Source of the DNA: Desulfurococcales archaeon
GTDB lineage: Archaea > Thermoproteota > Thermoprotei_A > Sulfolobales > WANQ01
Assembly: GCA_027043985.1 (NCBI GenBank)
Contig: JALUDQ010000004.1
Location: 1-6,684 of the forward strand
Length of the DNA: 6,684 nt
Direction of reading: 5' to 3'
Positions 1 through 5,166 of this stretch are shown here, one piece after another. Position 1 is the first letter of the stretch. Each line of letters starts with the position of its first letter. Made by a program: the position numbers and the translations under genes. The notes under the pieces are model-generated. The model was given only the letters and a program-made list of their open reading frames with translations. It did not search any database and was not told the DNA's origin.

Positions 1-33
1 TACTTGCTAGTGTTGATCGAGGCAGAAGTATAA
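1..33 (+). CDS. C-terminal end of an upstream gene (partial)
   Basis: Reading from base 1, ten codons are open and give YLLVLIEAEV followed by TAA at 31-33. That stop overlaps the ATG of the next gene as TAATG, a common arrangement for translationally coupled archaeal genes, and the hydrophobic residues ending in an acidic pair would suit a C-terminal beta strand. The fragment is far too short to identify. A caution is that the reading frame of the following acetyltransferase is also open back to the window edge, so this short tail may be chance. This is inference only. Confidence 0.35.
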   Translation, partial: YLLVLIEAEV

Positions 34-338
34 TGGCTAATAGGGTAGTTGTTAAGAGGACAAAGAATTTATTCTATATCGATTTACCTGGAGAGGATAA
101 ACCTGTATTAAAGTATCGTGTTGAAGGAGATAGAATGTTCTTGGAGTCAACTTACACTCCCCCAATGCTACGAGGTAGGGGGTATGCTGCTAGACTTGTT
201 GAAGCCGCCATAAGGTATGCTGAGGAAAACGGGTTAAAGATTGTTCCATTGTGTAGTTATGTTGTCTACTATTTTACAAAACATCCAGAGAAGAAGAGTG
301 TACTAGACGAAGCCTATAGGGATATTGCTGGAGAATAA
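33..338 (+). CDS. Small GNAT-like N-acetyltransferase (NATD1/YjdJ type)
   Basis: This 101-residue protein matches the small single-domain GNAT-like family (PF14542: YjdJ, human NATD1), which binds acetyl-CoA; the natural acceptor is generally unknown. Visible marks are the acetyl-CoA pyrophosphate loop RGRGYA (residues 47-52) after a beta strand ending in YTPP, the following helix AARLVEAAIRYAEENGL (52-68), and the strand KIVPLCSYVVYYFTKHPE (69-86). In that strand Cys74 sits where this family has a conserved, possibly catalytic, cysteine, and the closing HPE is also typical. Length agrees with the usual 90-105 residues, so the protein looks complete. ATG at 33 is chosen because a GAGG lies 10 nt upstream and the family starts just before its first strand; the frame stays open to the window edge, so a longer N-terminus cannot be excluded. 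The substrate cannot be told from sequence. Confidence 0.85.
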   Translation: MANRVVVKRTKNLFYIDLPGEDKPVLKYRVEGDRMFLESTYTPPMLRGRGYAARLVEAAIRYAEENGLKIVPLCSYVVYYFTKHPEKKSVLDEAYRDIAGE

Positions 339-349
339 TCTCATCCTCG

Positions 350-356
350 TTTTTAT
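350..356 (+). promoter_or_regulatory. TATA-like box for the Thg1-like gene
   Basis: TTTTTAT is centred about 26 nt upstream of the TTG at 379, where a TATA box stands in a leaderless archaeal transcript. The same T-rich run, only 12 nt past the acetyltransferase stop codon, could also serve as that gene's U-tract terminator. Judged from position and composition only. Confidence 0.45.
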
Positions 357-378
357 TGTTGTTGTAATGGGGTAAAAG

Positions 379-1113
379 TTGCACGATAACAGGTTACATG
401 AGGAGGTTTTGCTTAAGGTAAACCCTCTGGTATTAGAAGAGAAGTATAAGTCTAGGGAGATTAGTCTTAGAGTAGAAGCTCCCCTTGCTATAAGAGTTGA
501 TGGTGTAGGCTTTCACCGTTTACCGAGACGTTATGAGAAGCCAAGAGATCTTAAGATACATTCATCACTACTTGTAGCGGCTTATCAAGTTGTTGTGAGG
601 TACGGGTTTTTCGGCGCATACATTGTTAGTGATGAAGCAAACTTCATAGTGTTATCTAACCCGCCTTATAGTGGTAGAGTTGAGAAACTACTCAGTATTG
701 TTCCAAGCATAGTGTCCTCTAGGATGAGCCTTATCCTGGGTCACCAGGTGTTATTTGATGCTAAGATAATAAAGCTGGAGAGCCTAGATGAGATCAGTGA
801 ATACGTATTATATAGAGCTAGAGTAGGTTTTGGAAACTTTATTGGAAGCCTAGCATCAATGATGGGGTTGTGGAGGGAGTATCGCCCAGTCCTACGAAAA
901 CAGCTAGTAGAGCTTAGGGAGAAGGGCGTAGATATTAGTAGGATAAGTGTTTGGAAGAAGCTTGGTTCATCGATAGTATGGGATAAGTATTCTAAGAGAG
1001 CAGTTAATCGAGCTACGGGTGAGGAGATAATAGTTTCTCGTAGGAGAGCTAGAGTATATCCTGGGCCCTGGAGGCTTATCGAAGCAGTTAATAGTATAAG
1101 TGGTCTCATCTAA
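379..1113 (+). CDS. Thg1-like tRNA 3'-5' nucleotidyltransferase
   Basis: This 244-residue protein resembles tRNA(His) guanylyltransferase (Thg1) and Thg1-like proteins (PF04446), which add nucleotides in the 3'-5' direction to tRNA 5' ends, either G-1 of tRNA(His) or templated 5'-end repair. The family's first metal motif appears as RVDGVGFHRL (39-48, Asp41), followed by KPRD (54-57), and the second as VSDEANF (83-89, Asp85-Glu86). FDAK (126-129) matches the FDAR/FDGR strand. The later segment that normally reads W-R-Q-x-D-x-H-x-N is here YRARVGFGN (145-153), so the Gln, Asp and His are replaced. Length is normal. TTG at 379 is the first possible start because TAA at 373 is in frame just upstream; the nearby ATG at 367 reads straight into that stop. 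The next gene follows after 15 nt with a good ribosome site. Family membership is fairly firm; activity on tRNA(His) is inferred, so I give no gene symbol. Confidence 0.82.
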   Translation: MHDNRLHEEVLLKVNPLVLEEKYKSREISLRVEAPLAIRVDGVGFHRLPRRYEKPRDLKIHSSLLVAAYQVVVRYGFFGAYIVSDEANFIVLSNPPYSGRVEKLLSIVPSIVSSRMSLILGHQVLFDAKIIKLESLDEISEYVLYRARVGFGNFIGSLASMMGLWREYRPVLRKQLVELREKGVDISRISVWKKLGSSIVWDKYSKRAVNRATGEEIIVSRRRARVYPGPWRLIEAVNSISGLI

Positions 1114-1114
1114 T

Positions 1115-1120
1115 GGGAGG
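1115..1120 (+). promoter_or_regulatory. Shine-Dalgarno site of the CPBP protease gene
   Basis: GGGAGG lies 8 nt before ATG 1129 and directly after the stop codon of the Thg1-like gene. It is the clearest ribosome binding site of the left part and implies that the protease is translated from a shared, leadered mRNA. Confidence 0.65.
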
Positions 1121-1128
1121 GCTGGGCT

Positions 1129-1857
1129 ATGGGATTTAATCCACTAATATTGTTTCTATTAGGCTTGGGTTCTATCGGTGTTATGGCTTTGGCTTCAACA
1201 CTTTACGTTCTCGTAAGTGTAAAAGTATTTAGGAAATATACGTTAAACCTCCTCGTTGCTGGTGGTATAGGGCAGCTCGCGGCTTTACTATTAGTTATAG
1301 GTCTCTCCCCCCTCCTCGGGATACCCTTGCAAGTATTCTTCAGCGTTAGATTAGACTTAGCATTCACTATATGGACTTTGGGTTCTATTGGATTAGCTCT
1401 CATAGTGTTAATGGCTAGTACGAGGATTATAGGAGAAGAATACCTTATGAAATTCCCAGTTGAGACTATTAGGTCTATTAACCCTGTTCTACTAGCCTTA
1501 ATTCTCTTCCTCCTGGCCCCTATTCTAGAGGAGATTGTTTTCCGTGGATTCTTCTTCTATGCTTTTAAACTATTATTCAATAACGGCTTAATAGCACTCG
1601 TCTTATCGGCTATTCTCTTCATGCTAGCTCATTTGAAATCGGTTAAGAAGGAGGGTCTTCTAGTCATCCTTGCTGTAGCCTTTGTTTTAGGCTTACCAGT
1701 ACTCATTTTAAACACTATTATTCCAAGCATAATAACACATATTGCGATAAATGTTATAGGAGTATTAGAGTCAAGGAGGCTAGAAAAGGTGAGAGTTGAG
1801 GAGATCCGTGGAGAAAACGAGACCTTGATTGAACCCGGAAATATCTGGGCTTACTAG
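1129..1857 (+). CDS. CPBP (CAAX/Rce1-type) intramembrane metalloprotease
   Basis: A 242-residue, strongly hydrophobic protein of the CPBP family (PF02517), relatives of the prenyl-protein protease Rce1 that cut substrates inside or near the membrane using a glutamate-activated water. The signature motifs are all present: EEIVFR (Glu134, Glu135, Arg139), FMLAH (Phe164, His168) and HIAIN (His204, Asn208), matching the catalytic Glu, His, His and Asn known from the archaeal Rce1 structure. Hydrophobic segments fall near residues 5-31, 41-63, 77-96, 118-133, 154-168, 176-195 and 198-212, fitting a multi-pass membrane protein; the charged tail (215-233) is probably cytosolic. ATG 1129 has a good ribosome site and begins directly with a membrane segment. 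It lies 15 nt after the Thg1-like gene, so the two probably share a transcript. The substrate is unknown; archaeal members may process peptides or membrane proteins rather than CAAX proteins. Confidence 0.88.
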   Translation: MGFNPLILFLLGLGSIGVMALASTLYVLVSVKVFRKYTLNLLVAGGIGQLAALLLVIGLSPLLGIPLQVFFSVRLDLAFTIWTLGSIGLALIVLMASTRIIGEEYLMKFPVETIRSINPVLLALILFLLAPILEEIVFRGFFFYAFKLLFNNGLIALVLSAILFMLAHLKSVKKEGLLVILAVAFVLGLPVLILNTIIPSIITHIAINVIGVLESRRLEKVRVEEIRGENETLIEPGNIWAY

Positions 1858-1876
1858 CAGAGTGTTGATGGTTACC

Positions 1877-1881
1877 TTTTT
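1877..1881 (+). terminator. T-run, possible terminator after the protease gene
   Basis: A TTTTT run lies about 20 nt past the stop codon of the CPBP gene and is followed by AT-rich DNA. Archaeal termination often needs only a U-tract. No stem is visible, so support is weak. Confidence 0.3.
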
Positions 1882-1915
1882 AATCAATAAATATACCATT
1901 ATACTGGGCTGTATC

Positions 1916-1962
1916 GCCAACAACCCCTAACACAATATAAATAACTCTAAGAGGGTGTTGGC
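1916..1962. repeat. Inverted repeat centred on a TATA box
   Basis: GCCAACA (1916-1922) is the perfect reverse complement of TGTTGGC (1956-1962). With one bulged base the arms extend inward by CCC (1924-1926) against GGG (1953-1955). The midpoint of the repeat is base 1939, which is also the middle of the TATA-like box at 1935-1943. This suggests a symmetric operator or a site for a dimeric regulator around the promoter, but chance is possible. Confidence 0.45.
1935..1943 (+). promoter_or_regulatory. TATA box for the hypothetical helical protein gene
   Basis: ATATAAATA is centred 27 nt before ATG 1966, the spacing expected for a leaderless archaeal transcript. It is the cleanest TATA box in the window. 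GAGGGTG at 1951-1957 could act as a weak ribosome site if transcription begins further upstream. Confidence 0.6.
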
Positions 1963-1965
1963 CTC

Positions 1966-2544
1966 ATGAGTGCTAAGAAGGTTGATTTCCTAAGACATAT
2001 CGTAAACTATGTGCTAGCGTCTAAAATGGATGTAGCAAAACAAGTAGCAGACGATGTCAGGAAGATGATTGAGAAAGCCGAGGAGAAATACAAGTTCTCT
2101 GCTTTTGGAGGAGACATAAAGAAGCTCGTAGACTATTTGCGTAGCCCAGACTTTGACGAGCTAGTGAAGTTTCTAAAGGATGCGGGTAAAATAGACTTAG
2201 TTGACGAGATACTGCGTTTAGCTAAAGAGAAGTACAAGGATATTCCAGAGATAGTTGAAGCAATTGATGCAAGACTCCAAGCACTAGGTAAGGAGAAGAA
2301 AGAATTAAAGGAAGTAGAGGAAGCCTTTGATAAGATAACTAGCGTAGTTGGAGACAGAGCCATAGTTGAGAGAATAGGGACGACTCTAAGCATAAATATT
2401 AGAGGACTCGGCAGAATAATAGTCTCCTACGACTCCGTAGATAAATCATATAACCTAGACCTAGAGATAACGGGGTCTAAGAAGAAGCTCAGCCTCAATA
2501 CGATAATAGATGTAATTGAAGCACTATTACGGCTAGGCTCTTAG
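1966..2544 (+). CDS. Hypothetical protein, helical and K/E-rich
   Basis: I do not recognise this 192-residue protein. It has no cysteine or tryptophan, no signal peptide and no membrane segment, so it is probably cytosolic. Residues 1-125 look almost entirely helical, with charged amphipathic stretches such as DVAKQVADDVRKMIEKAEEKY (22-42), FDELVKFLKDAGKIDLVDEIL (63-83) and a very polar section around GKEKKELKEVEEAFDKI (108-124) that could form a short coiled coil. Residues 138-175 change character to alternating hydrophobic residues (LSINIRGLGRIIVSYDS, then YNLDLEIT), suggesting a small beta sheet, followed by a last amphipathic helix (IIDVIEALLRL). It is a single-gene unit with its own TATA box inside an inverted repeat. 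ATG 1966 is chosen from that TATA spacing. The coding frame is convincing from length and regular protein pattern. It may be a lineage-restricted scaffold or nucleic-acid-associated protein, but that is only a guess. Confidence 0.8.
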   Translation: MSAKKVDFLRHIVNYVLASKMDVAKQVADDVRKMIEKAEEKYKFSAFGGDIKKLVDYLRSPDFDELVKFLKDAGKIDLVDEILRLAKEKYKDIPEIVEAIDARLQALGKEKKELKEVEEAFDKITSVVGDRAIVERIGTTLSINIRGLGRIIVSYDSVDKSYNLDLEITGSKKKLSLNTIIDVIEALLRLGS

Positions 2545-2576
2545 AAGAGGACATCATAATAATTGATTAGAGCACA

Positions 2577-2586
2577 ATATTTTTAT
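2577..2586 (+). promoter_or_regulatory. TATA-like box for the HAD phosphatase gene
   Basis: ATATTTTTAT lies in the 81-nt gap after the hypothetical gene. Transcription would begin about 26 nt downstream, near 2608-2613, which is almost at the out-of-frame ATG at 2613 and 13-18 nt before the GTG start of the HAD gene. Confidence 0.45.
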
Positions 2587-2612
2587 CACATTCAAGTACT
2601 CCTAGCCTAGAT

Positions 2613-2648
2613 ATGGTTCAAGAAAGTGGTTGCGGATTTGTCCACTAG
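2613..2648 (+). other. Mini-ORF overlapping the HAD gene start
   Basis: ATG at 2613 opens an 11-codon frame reading MVQESGCGFVH and ending at TAG 2646-2648. It overlaps the first codons of the HAD gene in another frame. The ATG sits about 31 nt after the TATA centre, close to the leaderless position, so initiating ribosomes could meet it first. It may be a regulatory leader ORF or simply chance. There is no protein-level evidence that it is translated. Confidence 0.3.
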
Positions 2649-3297
2649 AAAATATAAGTTAATAGCCTTTGACCTGGACGGAGTTCTAACGGAATCTAAG
2701 AGTAGTTGGGAGCACGTTCACGACTATTTTGGTGTACCCATAAGTTCTAGGAGGAAGAACTTCCTAGACTACGTATGGGGTCGGATAGACTATAATGAAT
2801 GGATAAGAAGAGATATAGAGCTATGGAATAAAGCACTTGGCAGAAAGCTTAGACGAGAAGACCTACTCGAAGCTATAGACAGAATAAAAGTAAACAACGA
2901 TGTTAGTAGAGTTGTAGGTGAGCTTAAGAGGCAAGAATTCATAGTAGGCATTATAAGTGCTGGTATAGGCCAGTTAGCCGAAAAAATAGCAAGTGAATAC
3001 GGATTCGACTTCTGGATCGCTAACCAAATAACATTTACCAGTAATGGGGTCGTATCAGATAACCAGCGCGCACGAATGCCCCCCTACCGGAAACCCCTCA
3101 CATTGTTGTGGATTGCTAGACGCTATGGGATAAGCATAAGGGAAACCATCTATGTGGGAGACTCAGACTGGGATATTGGTGTAATAAAACTCGCTGGTTG
3201 TGGTATAGCATATAATTGTTCTACAAGACTCGCAGAGAACGCTGACATAGTAGTAAACAAGCTATCTGAAGTACTTAAAACAATAACTAAGTGCTAG
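2626..3297 (+). CDS. HAD-superfamily phosphatase, phosphoserine-phosphatase-like
   Basis: A 223-residue cytosolic hydrolase of the HAD superfamily, closest in pattern to the SerB-like subgroup that removes phosphate from small molecules through an aspartyl-phosphate intermediate. All four motifs are present: motif I DLDGV (16-20, nucleophile Asp16, acid/base Asp18), motif II IISAG (109-113, Ser111), motif III lysine in YRKP (Lys156), and motif IV VGDSDWD (177-183, Asp179, metal-binding). Residues 22-95, between motif I and II, form a helical cap suited to a small substrate. GTG 2626 is the furthest-upstream possible start that gives a normal N-terminus; TTG 2638, four codons later, is an alternative, and both precede motif I by a short lead. 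The better-looking ATG at 2613 is out of frame. The 3' end overlaps the opposing helix-turn-helix gene by 11 bp. Substrate (phosphoserine, a sugar phosphate or other) cannot be decided. Confidence 0.85.
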   Translation: MVADLSTRKYKLIAFDLDGVLTESKSSWEHVHDYFGVPISSRRKNFLDYVWGRIDYNEWIRRDIELWNKALGRKLRREDLLEAIDRIKVNNDVSRVVGELKRQEFIVGIISAGIGQLAEKIASEYGFDFWIANQITFTSNGVVSDNQRARMPPYRKPLTLLWIARRYGISIRETIYVGDSDWDIGVIKLAGCGIAYNCSTRLAENADIVVNKLSEVLKTITKC

Positions 3298-4321
3298 TTA
3301 CATTAGTAGAAGGCATTTTTAATCGAAATCTTTTAGACCTCTTATCGTATTCTACTAGAACTTTACATGGTATTACTTGTTTTTCTACCCCAGAGTATAG
3401 ATAGCCCCAAGAATCTATTATCTCTATACCATACTCTCTCTCTATAATTCTAAAATATTTTCCAGCATAACCATATGTTAGACTATCAACGAGCAATGCA
3501 TTAACAATCATATCTTCGCTTGAATTATATGCAGTTAGAACCGATAAAGGGAACTCTGATAGTATCTCATAGAGAATTCTTGAAGGAATAGATTTAACTT
3601 TAAAGACATTGAACAATACTGCGTTAAACAGTCTATAATATGGCGCCCATAAAACTCTATATCCCTTCATTAATGGTTCTATACGCATAACCATTCTTCT
3701 TCTAAGTTTTCCTACGGATATGCCCAATTTTTCCGCAAGCTTCTTTGACGAAATAAAGGGATCTTTTACGAGTTCGTTCATTATTTTTAAATCTATCTTA
3801 CTTATTCTATATTTTTCACTATAAACAGTGTTAGAGTAAACTGCATGTTTTATTTCCCTCTTATTTATTTTTTCAATTGTTTCTAAGAGCCTTCTCCATA
3901 TTTCCTCCCTTTTAAGCGTCTCGAAACTACTATCAACATTATATCTTGCAAGCATGGGTTTCGGTAGCTGAGCTTCTTCTATGAGATAGTCCTTCAAGGG
4001 GTTTGTTGATGAACCTATAATAGACTTCATATTCTTGTATTCTATGTCAAGCGGTATCATGAGGAGCGTGAAATAACCTTTAGGGAACAAGGGCTTGCAA
4101 TCATAAATTATAGGTCTATCACTTAATATTATCATTATGCCTAGTTTGATAAACCTTAAGTTCATGCATGGAACTATTTCAAAACCTAGTCTTCTAAGAG
4201 AATTTATGAAAACATATAGCTTGTTATACGATATGTTTAGGGCTCTTGCAAGCCTACTTAATCCCAGTACACTTGTATTATACAGTTTTTCTAGTAGGTC
4301 AAACAGCTCTCTGGTTTCCAT
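3287..4321 (-). CDS. Putative transcriptional regulator with two helix-turn-helix regions
   Basis: A 344-residue protein that looks like a duplicated, Lrp/AsnC-like regulator. The N-terminal part (about 3-47) has a helix-turn-helix pattern, LSRLARALNISYNKLYVFI (21-39), leading to a strand-rich section (48-92). A helical, charged linker (about 105-172) is followed by a second, clearer motif: IDLKIMNELVKDP (176-188), then SSKKLAEKLGISVGKLRRRM (191-210), which is the usual start of an Lrp/AsnC DNA-binding domain. Residues 225-310 alternate strands and helices (LFNAVLFNVFKV, LSVLTAYNS, MIVNALLVDS), as in a ligand-sensing alpha-beta domain, but I cannot assign it firmly. Four sampled 60-base rows (those containing bases 3301, 3601, 3841 and 4081) hold only 30-33% G+C, lower than neighbouring genes. 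ATG 4321 is supported by a TATA-like box 28 nt upstream. It is divergent from the hxlB cluster and convergent with the HAD gene. What it controls is unknown; the divergent operon and itself are natural candidates. Confidence 0.75.
   Translation of the reverse strand: METRELFDLLEKLYNTSVLGLSRLARALNISYNKLYVFINSLRRLGFEIVPCMNLRFIKLGIMIILSDRPIIYDCKPLFPKGYFTLLMIPLDIEYKNMKSIIGSSTNPLKDYLIEEAQLPKPMLARYNVDSSFETLKREEIWRRLLETIEKINKREIKHAVYSNTVYSEKYRISKIDLKIMNELVKDPFISSKKLAEKLGISVGKLRRRMVMRIEPLMKGYRVLWAPYYRLFNAVLFNVFKVKSIPSRILYEILSEFPLSVLTAYNSSEDMIVNALLVDSLTYGYAGKYFRIIEREYGIEIIDSWGYLYSGVEKQVIPCKVLVEYDKRSKRFRLKMPSTNVTST
3316..3320 (+). terminator. T-run, possible terminator of the HAD gene
   Basis: TTTTT lies 19 nt beyond the HAD stop codon, with a second TTTT at 3331-3334. 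Both lie inside the 3' end of the opposing regulator gene. A U-tract of this kind can end archaeal transcripts, but there is no stem and the call is weak. Confidence 0.25.
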
Positions 4322-4345
4322 TATGTTTTTTACCTTTGTTCTAGG

Positions 4346-4352
4346 ATTTTAT
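4346..4352 (-). promoter_or_regulatory. TATA-like box for the regulator gene
   Basis: On the minus strand this reads ATAAAAT, centred about 28 nt upstream of the regulator's ATG at 4321, fitting a leaderless or nearly leaderless transcript. One arm of the 9-bp inverted repeat (4355-4363) lies immediately upstream, where the BRE and TFB contacts would be. Confidence 0.45.
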
Positions 4353-4354
4353 CG

Positions 4355-4427
4355 TGTAGAAATTTTGCTTATAGATTTTATCACCAACAATTTGCTTCTC
4401 GATTAGAAGAAACTTTATATTTCTACA
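4355..4427. repeat. 9-bp inverted repeat in the divergent region
   Basis: TGTAGAAAT (4355-4363) is the exact reverse complement of ATTTCTACA (4419-4427). The arms are 55 nt apart. One arm abuts the minus-strand TATA-like box and the other overlaps the end of the plus-strand box at 4413-4420, so the pair may be operator sites, possibly bound by the adjacent regulator. The functional claim is inference. Confidence 0.4.
4413..4420 (+). promoter_or_regulatory. TATA-like box upstream of hxlB (distal)
   Basis: CTTTATAT preceded by the purine-rich AGAAA (a plausible BRE) is a good match to a crenarchaeal promoter. Transcription would begin near 4443, giving a leader of about 100 nt before hxlB or a separate short RNA. 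The core TTTATA also reads as a box on the minus strand, so direction is uncertain. Confidence 0.4.
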
Positions 4428-4444
4428 GTATTACGCTAAATAAG

Positions 4445-4463
4445 ACCTATTGAAAAAGTAGGT
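4445..4463 (+). other. Small hairpin followed by a T-run
   Basis: ACCTATT (4445-4451) pairs with AGTAGGT (4457-4463) through seven base pairs, one of them a G-U wobble in RNA, around the loop GAAAA. A TTTTT run follows at 4466-4470. If the distal promoter is used, the hairpin would form at the very 5' end of the RNA. It could be a stability element, an attenuator or chance. Confidence 0.35.
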
Positions 4464-4503
4464 AATTTTTCGAACTAGTCGGGAACAGAGGCGTGACATT
4501 TAA

Positions 4504-4510
4504 TTTTTAT
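4504..4510 (+). promoter_or_regulatory. TATA-like box upstream of hxlB (proximal)
   Basis: TTTTTAT, extended upstream by TTTAA, is centred 39 nt before ATG 4546. Initiation about 26 nt downstream would leave a short leader of about 13 nt containing only a weak GGGA ribosome site (4535-4538). Confidence 0.45.
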
Positions 4511-4519
4511 CCTAGAAGT

Positions 4520-4529
4520 AAACTAGTTT
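4520..4529. repeat. Palindrome AAACTAGTTT, possible operator
   Basis: A perfect 10-bp palindrome between the proximal TATA-like box and hxlB, at about the expected transcription start. A related AACTAGT occurs at 4473-4479, upstream of the box. The two copies flank the box, which suits repressor sites, but CTAG-containing words are common in this DNA, so evidence is limited. Confidence 0.3.
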
Positions 4530-4545
4530 CACCTGGGACTGATTA

Positions 4546-5154
4546 ATGGTTGAAAATGTTTACAAAACCATGTACAGTATCGCGGACTTCATTATTTCTG
4601 CTACACGTGAGATTAAGCGTGAGCAACTTGAGAGAATGGTTGATACTTTAACAAAAGTTTACGGTAAGCCCAATGTGAAAATACTTGTTATGGGTGCTGG
4701 TAGGAGCGGTCTTGTTGGAAGAGCTTTTGCTATGCGTCTACTACATCTAGGATACACAGTCTACGTGTTGGGGGAGACTATTGTTCCACGTATAGGTAAG
4801 GGGGATATAGTTGTAGCTATATCTGGTTCTGGTAGAACGAAGCTCATAGTTACAGCAGCTGAGGCAGCAAAGCAAGTCGGTGCAACTGTTATTGCGATAA
4901 CGAGTTATCCAGACAGCCCTCTTGCACGTATAGCTGATATTGTTGTAGAGGTTCCGGGTAGAACTAAGATTGCACGAGAGGAAGACTATTTCGCTAGACA
5001 GATCTTGGGCATACATGAACCACTTGCCCCTCTTGGAACACTTTTTGAGGATACCGTTATGGTTTTTCTCGACTCGGTTGTAGTGGAGCTTATGGAGAGA
5101 CTAGGTAAGACAGAGGAAGATTTACGTGCTGTACACGCAAATATAGAGTTGTAG
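4546..5154 (+). CDS. hxlB: 6-phospho-3-hexuloisomerase (RuMP pathway)
   Basis: This 202-residue SIS-domain protein matches archaeal 6-phospho-3-hexuloisomerase (PHI, MJ1247 type), which interconverts 6-phospho-3-hexulose and fructose 6-phosphate. In archaea lacking the oxidative pentose phosphate pathway, PHI with hexulose-phosphate synthase (HPS) runs in reverse to supply ribulose 5-phosphate and release formaldehyde. Visible features are the helical N-terminus (1-40), the first sugar-phosphate loop [18 protein letters not shown] (48-65), the second loop AISGSGRT (91-98), [15 protein letters not shown] (117-131), the PLGTLFE signature (162-168, Glu168) and the C-terminal RAVHANIEL (194-202), whose His197 belongs to the RHANLE motif. 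Length is typical, and ATG 4546 agrees with the family N-terminus. It opens a tight four-gene cluster; hypA begins 12 nt after its stop. The HPS partner is not in the window and may be encoded elsewhere. Identification is firm. Confidence 0.92.
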   Translation: MVENVYKTMYSIADFIISATREIKREQLERMVDTLTKVYGKPNVKILVMGAGRSGLVGRAFAMRLLHLGYTVYVLGETIVPRIGKGDIVVAISGSGRTKLIVTAAEAAKQVGATVIAITSYPDSPLARIADIVVEVPGRTKIAREEDYFARQILGIHEPLAPLGTLFEDTVMVFLDSVVVELMERLGKTEEDLRAVHANIEL

Positions 5155-5166
5155 GTTTGATGAACC

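Larger units (their letters stand above)
4322..4545. other. Divergent intergenic regulatory region
   Basis: This 224-bp gap separates the regulator gene (minus) from hxlB (plus) and is the longest non-coding stretch here. It contains three TATA-like boxes, a 9-bp inverted repeat, a hairpin with a T-run, and two AACTAGT elements, described separately. I find no tRNA and no convincing C/D-box RNA, since no RTGATGA and CTGA pair with suitable spacing is evident. Confidence 0.55.

Noticed and set aside
741..1109. Minus-strand open frame opposite the Thg1-like gene
   Set aside because: No motif, no promoter, and fully contained in a gene with family motifs on the other strand.
2531..2607. Inverted repeat GGCTAGG (2531-2537) and CCTAGCC (2601-2607) around the HAD promoter
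   Set aside because: One arm lies in the last codons of the preceding gene, the arms are only 7 bp and far apart, and CTAG-rich words are frequent here, so chance is the simplest explanation.
4137..4406. Plus-strand open frame covering the start of the regulator and part of the intergenic gap
   Set aside because: It is opposite the N-terminal helix-turn-helix coding region, has no ribosome site or family resemblance, and ends within promoter-like DNA.
4440..4545. Possible small C/D-box RNA or tRNA in the gap before hxlB
   Set aside because: No cloverleaf and no properly spaced RTGATGA and CTGA boxes could be found; only the small hairpin is supported.
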